Below, piece by piece: positions 18,421 to 29,581 of a stretch of DNA of 64,000 nt. The notes beneath the pieces were generated by a model. It saw nothing but the letters and a program-made list of their open reading frames with translations. It had not been told where the DNA came from and made no database searches. Both the position numbers and the translations under genes were made by a program. Within the stretch, counting starts at the first letter, position 1. Every line of letters begins with the position of its first letter. The DNA comes from Symbiodinium sp. CCMP2592 (lineage: Eukaryota > Sar > Dinophyceae > Suessiales > Symbiodiniaceae): contig CAJNDT010006159.1 in assembly GCA_905221615.1 (NCBI GenBank), forward strand, positions 248,001 to 312,000. Reading direction: 5' to 3'.

Positions 18421-18972
18421 TCAATCCCCCAAAAGTGAGCCCCTCATGAAGTTCGTGGCATTGATCCACTGGCAGTGCGCTGCAATCACTCGTGCCTTGT
18501 TCTGCTTAAGGCTGCACAGCAGGATTTTCTTTAACTTGTCCATGTCGTCACTTGAAACCCTGGCTGACAAGTCCATCCCAGCAAAAACCAGAGCCAAAGC
18601 AGATTCTCTGCTGAAGGGAGGTATAGCACCAGGATTGGGCTTCAGGTTATCGAGCATGTTGTGGGCATTGCACATGATCGAATGCAAGTCAGCCATTGTC
18701 AGGAAAGCCCGCAGATCGTTGAAGAGATTCAAGAGGGCCTCTTTGTAAGTCTCGACATGGTTTATGTGCTCTTGGTAAGTCTCGACATGGTTGTCCACCG
18801 CCCGTCTTTTCTGAGTCACTCCGTCGAGACTGAGCTTCCTCCGTAACCTAATCGTCGGCACCATCCTGTTGTTGCATCCTCGCTTTGTTGGCCTGCACCT
18901 GCTGCACATCTTGTCACGCCGGTAAGTTCGGCGCGTTGTGCAGAGCAAGCATTGCCACGCCATGATTAGCAA
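18421..18972 (-). CDS. Hypothetical protein or 3' exon region
   Basis: 183-codon ORF. The N-terminal part has a Cys cluster (CLLC, then CSRC) and the rest is helical and soluble-looking (LNLFNDLRAFLTMADLHSI; LSARVSSDDMDKLKKILL). A 30-base tandem duplication near 18740-18795 encodes NHVETYQE/NHVETYKE. The Cys cluster resembles the end of genes in which a DUF7869-like domain occurs, and this ORF lies downstream of such a gene on the same strand, but I cannot connect them by visible splice sites. Confidence 0.4.
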   Translation of the reverse strand: MLIMAWQCLLCTTRRTYRRDKMCSRCRPTKRGCNNRMVPTIRLRRKLSLDGVTQKRRAVDNHVETYQEHINHVETYKEALLNLFNDLRAFLTMADLHSIMCNAHNMLDNLKPNPGAIPPFSRESALALVFAGMDLSARVSSDDMDKLKKILLCSLKQNKARVIAAHCQWINATNFMRGSLLGD

Positions 18973-19572
18973 CTAGAGTTCGGAATGTTCTCTCTACTTG
19001 ACTCAACCACTGTTCAGATCATTGTGTGCTTCCTGTCTCCGTTCGTCCTCTGCTTCTGCAGTGTGCATGGAAAAAAACGACTGTGAGGGTACGGCTGCAG
19101 GCTTGGCATTGGGGGTTAGGGATAAGAGATGCAGACCAGTCAGTTCGGTTTCGGCTTCAGTGCCCATGTCATGGCATACACATCATTTCCTGTTGGGGTT
19201 TACGAGCTAGGGTGTGTAGGGCAGAGCACTAGCAATGTGGAAGTCAGTGTTCAGGCGATTGCACAAGTCCTGATGCAAAAAGGGGCAGAGCACTACAGGC
19301 CCGCCTGCTCCAACTCCGGGCATCGGCTGTCGCAAGCAGATTGGTCGGACCTGCCCAGACAAAACAAACTGTCACAGTCAAGCAGTTATGTCCTGCATTC
19401 ACAGCAGTGCACTGCACACAAGCCGCAGCGACATGGACCCACTACTACTACTGCTGCTGGAGTCTCGGAAAGCATTGCTTTTGCACCCACCAGCCCCGGG
19501 TCATCTTGTGTGCGTAGACGGCACTGTACACTCGCACACCATCTTATGCTTAATTTTCGGCCATGAAGGATC

Positions 19573-19872
19573 TCAGGAAACAAAGCAGAGCACTTGCTCC
19601 TCCGTTGCCTTTTTCATCTGACCCTTTGTCTCATCGTCCGTCTGCCTGTACTGCCTGATCTGCCGGCGCCAAATGCATGCCTGGGTCTCCCAAGGTCTCT
19701 TCGGGGTGTATACCATGGCTTCCGGAGTTGGGCATCGCACATTTGTAGGGCACATCTTGGCCTCTGCAGCTTTCATGACTTTGTACTCCGGTCTCTGCTT
19801 CATCCTCTCCACGAATCTCGCTCTCTTCGGTAAGGAGAGGTCCGTCATTGCAGAGAGAAGTCGTGAAGGCAC
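19573..19872 (-). CDS. Exon with SLBP-like (histone hairpin-binding) RNA-binding domain
   Basis: Residues about 18-80 read ARFVERMKQRPEYKVM, then CPTPEAM, then TPKRPWETQ and WRRQIRQYRQTDD. This matches the order of the stem-loop-binding-protein RNA-binding domain: a basic helix with K..P.Y, the HP.TP motif, the S/TKR.W motif and the W+R.+..Y/W motif. Such proteins bind the hairpin at the 3' end of replication-dependent histone mRNAs. Dinoflagellates use little histone, so the RNA target here may differ. Only this domain is visible; flanking exons were not found with confidence. Confidence 0.5.
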   Translation of the reverse strand: MPSRLLSAMTDLSLPKRARFVERMKQRPEYKVMKAAEAKMCPTNVRCPTPEAMVYTPKRPWETQACIWRRQIRQYRQTDDETKGQMKKATEEQVLCFVS

Positions 19873-20279
19873 GAGTCTAAGGCTGCAGAGAGAAGTCGCA
19901 CAGGGACGAGTCTAAGGCAAGCGGTTTCTTTGAGCAGTGAACCGAGCGGATGCAGGACAATCAAAAGCCTGGGGCACCATCAAACATCCTTAAATCCTGC
20001 TCTGCCAGGTGCTCGTGGGTTCTTTTGCATCCTCCGAATCATGACAAATCTTAACTCTCAACCAAGCTGCACCGACCCCTGCCCGGCCTGGAATTTCTTG
20101 GATGTCATAGCACTGCCGAAGAAGTAGTCAAGTGCTTCCCTCCAGGCTTCCTGCATCACAGCTGCATTAGACAAATTCCCCAGTCGCACAGTAGTACATC
20201 CTTAGACTCCGGTCCAATGCCATCTATAGCCACCTATATACCAAATCCATACATTTGAAAGGCTAATACCGTTCTATGT

Positions 20280-20460
20280 AGCAAGACTCAGATTGCAACC
20301 GGTTGGGTTCTGTAGTTTTCTCAGACAGCCATGAATTGAGATGATTCTTAGTTGCAGGTTTCTGCCACAAAAAACAGATTGCAACCAGTTGCGTTCTGTA
20401 ATTTGTGGCAAAACCATCAATTCAGATGACTTGAATACAGGTTTGTGTACCAAAACACTT
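20280..20460. repeat. Isolated, diverged 83-bp satellite copies
   Basis: Two or three degraded monomers (GATTGCAACCGGTTGGG, then GATTGCAACCAGTTGCG) about 2.8 kb beyond the main array, followed by the same telomere-like block that ends the main array. Confidence 0.8.
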
Positions 20461-21075
20461 AGTCGTAGTAACAGTTGAGAGATCTAGGGCCGTTGAGGTC
20501 CTCGGGTTTAGAGGTCATGGTTAAGGGTTTAGGGCTAGTGTATCATGTGACATCAGGCATGTCATGTCATGCCATGTCATGTTCTGGAACCCTAAACCCA
20601 AAACCCTAAACCGTGGCACATAATGCATGACATGCCATGTCCTGTTCTGGTTTACGGGTTTAGGGGTTGCATCATACATGGTTTAGGGCTAGTGAGTCAG
20701 GTTACATCAGGCATGTCATGTCATGTTCTGTTTTAGGGGCTTAGGGTGACATAATGCATAACATGCCATGCCATGTTGTGGTTTAGGGGTTTAGGGGTCG
20801 CATCAGACATGTCATCCCATGCCATGTTATGTTTTATTGGTTTAGGGGTTGCATCATACATGGTTTAGGGCTAGTGAGTCATGTCACATCAGGCATGTCA
20901 TGTCATGTTCTGTTTTAGGGGCTTAGGGTGACATAATGCATAACATGCCATGCCATGTTGTGGTTTAGGGGTTTAGGGGTCGCATCACACATGTCATCCC
21001 ATACCATGTTATGTTTTATTGGTTTAGGGGTCGCATCATGCATGCCATCCCAAGGCATGTTCTGGTTAAGGGATC
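20461..21075. repeat. Telomere-like repeat with 182-bp tandem unit
   Basis: The first 200 bases duplicate 17443-17650. Then a unit of about 182 bases (GGTTTAGGGCTAGTGAGTCA at about 20680 and 20862) is present twice and part of a third time. It is built from TTTAGGGG words and CATGTCATG/CATGCC words. Not a chromosome end; the motif is interrupted throughout. Confidence 0.8.
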
Positions 21076-21579
21076 ACATCAGGCCTGTCACAACATGCAG
21101 TCAAGTGCCCTTCGGTTTAATAGTGATGCAACCCTTTATGTAGGCCTGTGCTGTGACACTTTTACTCCGGCAGCTCGTCTGCTTCATCGTCCTCAGGCCC
21201 TGGGGGCAAGTTGCCTCCTCCATCTGCCTGCACATGTATCGGCCGGTACTCTTCTGGTGCCAGTGGAGCCCTTGCAGCTGCAGGAGCAAGAGCATCAAAC
21301 GCATGCCTTGTCAGGGCAGTTTAAGCCGCAAACCCACACTCAATTCACAGCTCATCTGCATGCTGCAGCAAACTCTTGCTTTACAAAATGAACAGGAATG
21401 ACTCAAATCCCTTCTTGAGATGGCCTGTTGTGGTTCAAGAACTCATACTGGGCAGGTCGCGGGTGTCGTCTCAAAGTGCCCTTGGCCCAGCCGACCAAGA
21501 AATCACGAGCAGCATCCTTGGCTTCCCGAAGAACTTGGCAGACCAGTGCCAGAAGCAAAGAAAATCAATTACTTAGAGT

Positions 21580-23409
21580 TTACAGCACAGCGGCATTGAT
21601 GCACCCTTCTCGGTGAGCCTGCAATGCTTTCGCAACCACTTTGTCCCGGTCCTTCACAGCTTTTCGCGGGTAAACACCTGACGGCTGCCTTGACAATCTG
21701 GCTCGCAGCGCCGGAACCTCTGTCCCAGGTACCAGAAGACAGACTTGAAAATGCCTCCGTGAAGCCATTCGCTGGCGCACCACACAAACTACATCATCAG
21801 GATGGGACGGTGGGGCACCTGGCCATGTTGTCACAGGCACTTGCAGGTAGCCGAGATCTTTCAAGGTCGTGATCTCGAACCTTGCTTCCGACACTTTCGG
21901 GTTTAGGGTCTGCTGCTCCGGTTCAACAAATTGTTCCAGCAGAAAAGAGGTTCCATGCAGCTCGAGTAGCGAATGGGGGGCCTTCGGGCCTGTCAGGTTG
22001 GAGAAGACCAAACCGACCTCCTCCCACCAGCTCTGCCAGTTGGCTTGCTCATCGCCTTGCGATCAAACCATTCATGGCTGCTACTTCAACTGAGGACACA
22101 AAACAGATCCAAAAATCCTCTGAGTTAAGCTGCCGAGTTGCCCTTCCAGGCACCTCTGAAGCTTGCTCCCCCATCCACAGTGGACTGCTGCAGGAACCCA
22201 TCGTAGATCCCCACCAAACTGTCAGCATCGGAGAACTCGCAGGCACTGCATTTGGTGACAGCCTGCCCTCCGAGCCCATCAAGTGGCCCGTGAGTGTGCC
22301 CCTTGCTGGGATATTGCAGGCTTATCCTCTCACACACCTGCAGCAAATGGAGCTTGACACACCAGGACAGGAGGAGACCGTTTTTGCAGTCCCGACTGCA
22401 GTTGTCCTGTACGATGCAGATGTGGACAGGAAGTGCTTGATTGCAGTTGTTGTAGACTTTGTCGAGAAGCCGAGAAATTCCCTCCACATTGGAATTTGTA
22501 TTCTTGTAGACATCTGCATCCTTGATCTCAAACGCCAGCGCATGGCCCTGGGCCCAAAGCATGAGCACTGACAAGCTTGGACGCAGCAGGGCTTCAAAGC
22601 CATGAGTCTTCGTCATAGACCTTGGGCACTTGTGCTTTGCCTGGTCCAGGCCGTCGGCCCTGATCAAGACTACACTCAGGGACCGCTGGATGTCCCGGAG
22701 TCGGACCCCCATTCCTTTCTTGCAAAGCTGGGCAAGAAAACCGAAGTGTGCTTAGTGTTGTACACAAAAAAGCAGCAACCCATGCATGGCAAGACGAGGA
22801 ACTCAAACTTGTTCGTAGCTGAACACTAAGAGCTGCCCATCGCAGATCAGCCTCCCGATCCTGCCATTGTAGCATGAGGTGCCTGATGTAATCATCCAGG
22901 GTCCTTGGTCAGGACCGAAGTTACTCGTCACATTTTGGGACTTGGGTTCTCATGTCTGTTTTGGGCTGCCCAGCCGCTGTTGCCTCTCAGCCGGACTGAG
23001 ATGCTGCCGGAGCCTTTGCTTGAAGCTCCTGAGGTCGCTGGTCGATAGGCAGGACATGAACTGACACAGCAATAGGCAGGACATGAACCGAGCCAGCAGT
23101 GCAGCCCGGCAGCCAGCAAGTGTCACAGACCGCATGTTCACCAGCATTCTTTCTGAACTTCAACCACCCACGGCACTCTCGGACTGCTCGGCAGAATGTT
23201 GTGAACGATGGCACAGGGTGACTGTTTTCCCTTGCCCACTGCTGCAGCCAGAGGAACATCATCGATGGCCGCGCCACACCCAGGTACCGTCTTGCACCTG
23301 CACCGACACCTGGACCGGTCAGCACCTTTTCAGGCGCTTCCAGTAAACAGCAGCACTGAAGCGAGCACGATGCCACTGCACGAGCTTCAGCATCTTCAGC
23401 AGCATCCAC
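21580..23409 (-). CDS. Multi-exon gene with DUF7869-like GHTH domain
   Basis: Exon pieces read on the minus strand in order. At 23409-22987 the motif WLKFRKNAGEHAVCDTC gives a Cys/His knuckle. At 22712-22125 FEIKDADVYKNTNSN is followed by VQDNCSRDCKNGLLLSW and then SKGHTHGPLDGLGGQ. At 22011-21600 LEQFVEPEQQTLNP leads to a basic end. The set, FRK...H..C..C, then DN.SR..KN, then GHTH..LD, is the layout I associate with DUF7869-containing proteins, which are often multi-copy and may derive from mobile elements. Function unknown. Coordinates span all pieces; exact exon edges are not resolved. Confidence 0.5.
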
Positions 23410-23787
23410 ATCCGAAGAGGAGGACGACCCACTTCTCGCTGCCGATTGCTGCTGCCTTCAGAACTGCAGCACATCGCCACACTCAAGCTTGATTACAAGC
23501 ATGTCACATTACAAAAACAACAAACTGAAGCTGTTGGAAGGAGGGACGAATGCACTATTGTAGTCCTGTGGCTGCCAACAGAGCTTGTCTCGAATCTGAA
23601 TTTGTCTGGCATGCCTTCAGCATCGAACTGGTACCGATGCCACAAAAAGAGCTTGCAAACCCGCAGCATGGGAGAGCTGGCCGGGTTCTTCGACCGAATG
23701 GAGTTTGCCTCACGGCGCCTGTCTGGCTGCCCTTGCAATACCTTGTGATCTCAGTGAAGTGGCCCAGCAACAAAGGAGTCAATGAAG

Positions 23788-24579
23788 CTAACAAACGTCT
23801 TGCATGTTGCAGTCCTGGCAACTCTGTGTACCCGAGATGCACCCACCTGGGCTCAGGGCTCGGACTATCAAGACATGTATCCCTAACCTGGGCAAAGCTA
23901 AGCAGGGAAACTCACACTCCAGATGAGCTGCACGAAGAAAGGCATATGCACTCTTCAGGCAAACTTTCAAGTCATCTGCAGGGACGATGCCTGCCAGTTG
24001 TACAGAGGGCCTCTTGGTAGCAATCCTTGTTTTGTAGTGCTTCCTCTTCTGGGGCTTCGAAGGCTTGCCGTCCTCGCTGGACTGCAGGTCCAACTCATCA
24101 GATTCGGGCTCAGAAGTTGATTCGCAAGCCTGATCTGCATGGCCGGGCTCAGAAGTACCTTCTGGATCACTGGTCACCTCATCTGGGCCCACATTTTCAT
24201 GAGGTGCAGAGCTTGTGGAGGAGCTCCTTCTCCGTTTCTTCGCCACTCTGACAGCTGAGGAGGACTGCACCTCCCTCTCATGTTCATGAGGTGCAGGGCT
24301 GGTGGAGGAGCTCCTTCTCCTTCTCTTCGCCATTCTGACAGCCGAGGAGGACTGCACCTTCCTCTCACATTCATGAGGTGCAGGGCTGGTGGAGGAGCTC
24401 CTTCTCCTTCTCTTCGCCATTCTGACAGCCGAGGAGGACTGCAGCTTCCTCTTATTGCTCTGCTTCTCTTCGCGGTCTGATACCATTGCAGACCTGCTAA
24501 AAATCCAGAGGATGTCTCGGTCGGCTGCAGCCCGATCAAGCTGATGAAGCTGGGTCGAGTACTTTTGTAGCTCGTTCAC
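23788..24579 (-). CDS. Arg/Ser-rich protein with three tandem nuclear-signal-like repeats
   Basis: 263-codon ORF. Three copies of a 24-residue unit (core AVRMAKRRRRSSSTSPAPHE) lie at about 24226-24450, with KRRRR clusters that look like nuclear localisation signals next to phosphorylatable Ser runs. An acidic/Ser stretch follows (SEPESDELDLQSSEDG), then another basic cluster (KPQKRKHYKTRIATKR). The last 60 residues do not look coding, so an intron or exon end may lie near 23980. It lies downstream of the methyltransferase-like gene on the same strand and could be part of that locus. No catalytic domain is visible. Confidence 0.5.
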   Translation of the reverse strand: MNELQKYSTQLHQLDRAAADRDILWIFSRSAMVSDREEKQSNKRKLQSSSAVRMAKRRRRSSSTSPAPHECERKVQSSSAVRMAKRRRRSSSTSPAPHEHEREVQSSSAVRVAKKRRRSSSTSSAPHENVGPDEVTSDPEGTSEPGHADQACESTSEPESDELDLQSSEDGKPSKPQKRKHYKTRIATKRPSVQLAGIVPADDLKVCLKSAYAFLRAAHLECEFPCLALPRLGIHVLIVRALSPGGCISGTQSCQDCNMQDVC

Positions 24580-25340
24580 ATAAGGGGCCGCCTTCTCGTA
24601 GCAGCCTCAATGAGTGCAGGGTAGTTGCGGTGTGTGTGTGTGGGCATGGAAAGCTTCACTTCTTATCATGCCGAGAAGGCTCTGTGCTTGCAATGTAAGC
24701 ATTGCTTCTGCAGCTTCCGGCATGTCTGCAAAGATGCAGAGAACTTGTTTGCGAAACTCATCATGGCTACCGGTGTCTCCGATAGGACTCATGAGGAGTA
24801 AGTTCATGCTCCTAGCATTCTACTTTCCTTCGGCAAGTCCTGGTGGATTTATAGGGTTTAGGTCTTCGGGTTGAGGCTCGGGTAAGTGGTTTCTGTGGTG
24901 CGTCATCTTTTCACACTCGCAATTTTGGACCACTGTGGGGCTAAACGGGTTCATGTCTATCAGGCTCCTGCTGTGCACTGCTTGAGAAACGAAGCTGCAC
25001 AGGCAGCAAGCAGTGGACATGCTCGTGAACAATCTCCATTCCTGCTTTCTTCAATCAAACAATGCTGCTCTCAAAGCAAGCTGTACGCACCTGGTCCAAC
25101 TGAAGCATGCCGCCGCTGCAGCCTGTATCGAAAATGCACGTTCTGAGGAACATTAGTTCATTTGCCTAGTGCCTCTCGATTCCCTCTGACTGGTGATTCC
25201 GACAAGGTCTCTTCAGTTTTGCTTCACGAAGATGTGATCTGTAGACCCTTGATCCTGTGTAAGCTCTGCGTTTAGCATTCGGCACACTTGCAATTGCAAT
25301 GGCTCTGCTTTTCCGGATTGAACAGCAACTCAAAGCAGCT
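24580..25340. other. Intergenic or intronic stretch
   Basis: No convincing coding frame. A TTTATAGGGTTTAGG telomere-like word occurs at about 24850. Confidence 0.4.
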
Positions 25341-25346
25341 GATTGG

Positions 25347-27730
25347 CTATTGCAGGATGTGCACCAGAATGGAAACCAATACACTGGCAGCCACATTGGC
25401 TGTGAAACCATTGCCAGCGAGCTCTTGGGCCTGCTTGACTGTAAGATCTGTCAGGCCTGCCGCTTTGAGCTCACGGCTTGACAGGCCTTGCAGGCTCATC
25501 ACAAACGTCGGAGACTTGTTCAGGTGCAGCCCATTCTCGTCCAAGTACAAAAACCGCTTCTGCGGAAGAAGGCATGGGTGCACTGTTCTCCATTTGTGTC
25601 GTTGCAAAGTGTCTCCGCTGGGGACGACGAACCTGGGCCGCTGCTGCCAACTATATGTCAACTTCACCCAGCGATCAGCAACCCCTTCAAGCTGCCAAAA
25701 TGAATGCAAGACACAGGAGAGACTGGTCGATGTCCTTGGTTTGTCACACCGGACCAGTCAAGGAGGTCATACATTGACACCGAATGGTTTACAACCTTTT
25801 GCAGAGCAAGATTCATGGCCCCATGTCTTGCGCAGCTTGGCAAAGGACAGATGGGTTGCTTCCAATTCTCTTTCTGGCAAATCCAGCTCCTGCAAGCCTT
25901 GTGCAAGCAGAAGGCCTTCAATCTGAGGTTCAAGAACCACCCGAATGCTGAGGCCGGAACACTGATGCACCCATCTGACCTGTGGAACTTGTAGATCCTT
26001 TTCTGTGATGTTGTGCTTCTCCTTGTAAGCTGCATGGTCTGCAGGCCATTTCTGAGAAGATGCTGCCCTGCCGGTTGCCATCTGTCGTTTCCGAAGTTCC
26101 TGCACACTAACAAATTGGAACAGAAACATGTATCCCACACTGACTGCCCAAGCAATATGCTTGTTCAGCTAGGCTGCTTGCTTATCAGTAGCTCTCTGCC
26201 ACAAATCCACCAAAGGCTCGTGCCATCGCACTTGACACCGTCTGACTAGTCGCCACGCTGACGAGAGCTTCTCTCCAGCTTTCCGCTCAGCCCCCGGAGC
26301 CTGGGATCTCAAGGTGGTCAATGAAAGAACAAGCTGGCCTGTTTCATTGATTTGCATTCTGCAGGCCAAGTTGCCGCCAGGTCCAATTTCAAGCTGATTC
26401 CATAGACCCTGTTCCTGCTATGTGGCAAAGCAAAATGTTTCGAGTTGACCACCTCAAGGGCAGGCCACTGAAGCAAACATGAGCTGCAAGCCTCAACTTG
26501 TTGCACAAATGATTCTGGAAAAGCTGCCTGGAAGCTCGACACATACCCCTGCTTGCGCATGAGGTCCTTGATGACTTCTGTCCCCTTTTCATTCACAGTC
26601 TTCCTGTGAGCGTCCAAGTTTTTCACACATTCCCACATGATGCCAACTGGTCTCTGGGACCATTCCAAGCGTTGGATGAACTCAAGGAATTGAAGAAAGC
26701 TGCTTCCACTGTGCCCCTTATCATCTAGAATGCTTTTCGGCGAAGAGGTCTGGCACGAGATATCATCACACTCCACACCGACAATGGCCAGGGAAAGTGC
26801 TGGCATGGATTCTCTGGGCACTGCCTGCAGTTCGGATGTGGCCCCATACACCTTGGTAGGCCACTAACCATCTGACAATAATCATATCACCCTGCTCGTG
26901 ATTGGTGAACTTTGCAAATCAACCAAGAGCCCTAAAGAGCATCCCACATCCTGCCAAGATTCGGGAATGTGTTCCCACTCGTGCCCCTGTGCTGCCAACA
27001 TATTCTGCAGCACATCGCGCTTCCACTTGACAAGCTCGGTGTAAAAACAAGGTTTTGGGATGACCGATACATCATGATCCTGCTGCAAAACTTTGCGCAG
27101 AATCTCCTCGGGTCAAGCTGCAACATACATCAAAGACGAAGAGCATCTGCAACTAAACACACAGCGACGATGCAAAACGAGCAACCAATGACTGGGAACC
27201 GGTACCCATTCCAGCACAGAATTCTGCAAAATGTACTTCTCTGGATCTCAACTTCCGCAGCTCTGCAGTGGAGAGGACATTGCCGAGCACGTAGCTCAGG
27301 AAATCAGTGCAGCATGAACTTCTGAAGCCGGGATTGGGCTGGCCAGTCTCTTCACAGTCTGAGCTTGAGTGAGGTGCAGCAGCCTTTCGTTTCTTCTTCT
27401 GCCTCTCTGCCCAATCCTTCTCTGCTTTCTCAATGCGAATGGTTTCTGGGCTATCCTCAGGTTCTGTTGTTACTTCTGATGCTGCTTCGTCTCCGGTAAG
27501 CTGTCTGTGTCCTGACTGGTACAGCAGGTATGCCACTGTAAGGCTGCAACATGACGACATGCAAGTCCTGGCTGGATCTTGGAACTTGATGCTCTGGACC
27601 TCCTTTGTCCTGGTGGCTCGCATCTGAGACACTGTAAGAGCTTTGGTTGCCGGCCAAAGCTCAGCTGGAGTCCTTTGGCCCTTGAAGCAGTCTCTTGCAC
27701 TGCAGGCTCTGAGGTTGATTCATCGGACAT
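25347..27730 (-). CDS. Divergent C5-cytosine methyltransferase-like gene, multi-exon
   Basis: Pieces in minus-strand order. Near 27730, KGLQLSFGRQPKLLQCLRC. At 27540-27165 an acidic/basic leader, then EVHFAEFCAGMGTGSQSL, the motif I SAM-binding loop. At about 27075-26930, FYTELVKWKRDVLQNML, in the place of the E-x-D/KR helix. At 26851-26370, LAIVGVECDDISC in place of the catalytic motif IV, GIMWECVKNL in place of ENV, and LPHSRNRVYGI resembling the motif VIII Arg motif. At 25709-25347, KSPTFVMSLQGLSSRE and QAQELAGNGFTANVAASVL, a motif IX/X-like end. Order and spacing fit the C5-methylase fold. The Pro-Cys catalytic pair and the Asn of ENV are not seen, so activity is doubtful. Exon edges are approximate. 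Confidence 0.55.
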
Positions 27731-28736
27731 GGCGATTCCCGGTGCAGAGGCAGGCTTTCACAGCTCTCGGGAAATTCTCTGATGTCTTGGATCTAGGGAA
27801 CCGACAGAGCTAGATGCTTATGAAGCTCCTGCCATGAGCTGCTTGAGCAACCTGAAGCATGACACTGCAGCTCTAGTCGGAAATGCATGCGATTTGAACA
27901 TACTGATAATTTGCCGCACTCAGAACCGTGATAGCTCAAAGCCATGCCCGACACAACCACAAGGCATGATCGAAGCAGAAATCATCAGTGGCGTCAAGCA
28001 GTGGCAAGCAGCCCCAACTTGCCCTCATCGGAAGAAATGCAAGCACTGCAATGCATGTGATGTTTCAAAGCATTCACGCCGAATCTAAAAGAAACCTTGG
28101 CAAGGTAAGCTACCGGCATTTCCGAAGCAGAGCACCTGGCAGGATAAAAGCAAGACGACAGACAGTCATGTGTGCACTCGATCAAATGCAGCCTTGCCAT
28201 GCACGCAGATTACGAAAGGTTCTTCAAAGCTCCACATGGATCGCTCTACAGCACTCAAACACATCTTGTAAACCTGGACGATGCAAACAGCTTTTTGCCT
28301 GTAAAGATCTGCTCGGGTTCTGCCCAGTGTCTGTTGCAAGCCCCCTGCCCCCTGCCCTGATGAGTTGACCCCTACCTACATGCATGCTGTAAGAGAGCTG
28401 GGGTTCTGCAGCACTGGTGGTCTCTGCTGAGTGGTGACCACTGTCTTAAATCGTCCTGTGTCAAAATGGACTGTGTGTCAAAATTGCCTGCTGCGGAGCT
28501 GCAGAGAAAGAAGCCTGGCCAGGCTAAACACATAGGTAAAGTCACAGAGACTAAGCTTTTGCTCATATCACTGGGCTTGAACTGACCCAAGCCACAGCCA
28601 TGACTTCATACAGCTCGGGAGGTCCGAACAGCTTCAAGAAGTCAGTCCATGGGTAGGCTCTGGACTAGCCTGTTCGGGAGGCCTAAGATATGTCAGAATC
28701 TCAATGTGAAGCTCTGGAGTTGTCCATAGAACCTGC
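27731..28736. other. Stretch without recognised gene
   Basis: Short ORFs on both strands, none with a recognisable motif. It separates the methyltransferase-like gene from the unknown gene at 28737. Confidence 0.35.
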
Positions 28737-29481
28737 TCATGAGCTTTCTTCTGCAAGCTTGATGTACTTGCCATTCTGCAAGCGCACCGACTGATCCAAA
28801 ATCATCATCGTCTTTTTTGCCGTCAGCTTGGTGTGCACCGGATCAAAAGAGAACTTCCAGGCCCAAACAACATTGGAGCTCAGGCGGCACCCCTTCAGGA
28901 CGAGCTCTCTGGCCTGGGCACACAACAGGAAGAGAAACAGGACTGAAGCAGCATTCCACAGAGTCATGTGAAAAAACCCCACTGCCAGTGCAACAACGGA
29001 ACCATGTTCCCGGGAGTGAGCTTCTTCTCGTCCTTGTCGCGAAGGATGTAGTACCAGTCATCGGATTTGGTAAGTGCAAATCCGTGCGTCCCACCAGATC
29101 CGGCCGCCTTGGTCCCGATCTTGTAGCCCGTGCAGGACAACTCCTTGCTGGCACCACTCTTGTGCAGCTCTTTGACCACCTGGTAGAGGCTGGAACGGTG
29201 CTCCGTCCCTCGCTTGACCCCCTCCTCGCCGTCCTCCACACCATGGGACACATCCACCCATGTCTTGTCCCCCTGGGGCATCTCCAGCTGAATGCAAGGA
29301 TCGGCCTTCTGCTGGCTCATGCGGCCGCCGCCCACTCCAGCGATGCGGAAGCCTCGAGGCAGGTTCACGTCCAAGGTCGCCTTCAGATAGTAGCACTTGT
29401 CCTTCTTGACAATCATCACCTTGGCATTGTCGAAGCTCTTTACCTCCAGCTCTGGCCCCTCAAGCGGGACTGACAGCACCT
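28737..29481 (-). CDS. Unknown protein, 3' exons, cut by assembly gap
   Basis: An exon from the gap edge (29481) to about 29010 reads EGPELEVKSFDNAKVMIV, then KATLDVNLPRGFRIAGV, a Gly-rich GGGRMSQQK, and SDDWYYILRDKDEKKLTPG. A terminal exon follows after an acceptor TGTGCCCAG (about 28917): ARELVLKGCRLSSN, then WAWKFSFDP, then TMMILDQSVRLQNGKYIKL, ending at the stop 28737-28739. Mixed sheet-like, soluble composition with several DDW/WYY aromatic clusters. I do not recognise the family. The 5' end is lost in the 100-N gap, beyond which lies transposon sequence. Confidence 0.55.
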
Positions 29482-29581
29482 NNNNNNNNNNNNNNNNNNN
29501 NNNNNNNNNNNNNNNNNNNNNNNNNNNNNNNNNNNNNNNNNNNNNNNNNNNNNNNNNNNNNNNNNNNNNNNNNNNNNNNNN
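29482..29581. other. Assembly gap (100 N)
   Basis: Exactly 100 N, a placeholder length. It lies where about 0.9 kb of element C (by comparison with D) and the 5' part of the gene at 28737 should be. Confidence 0.95.

Noticed and set aside
14036..21075. A true telomere
   Set aside because: Telomere words are interrupted, in both orientations and flanked by genes on both sides.
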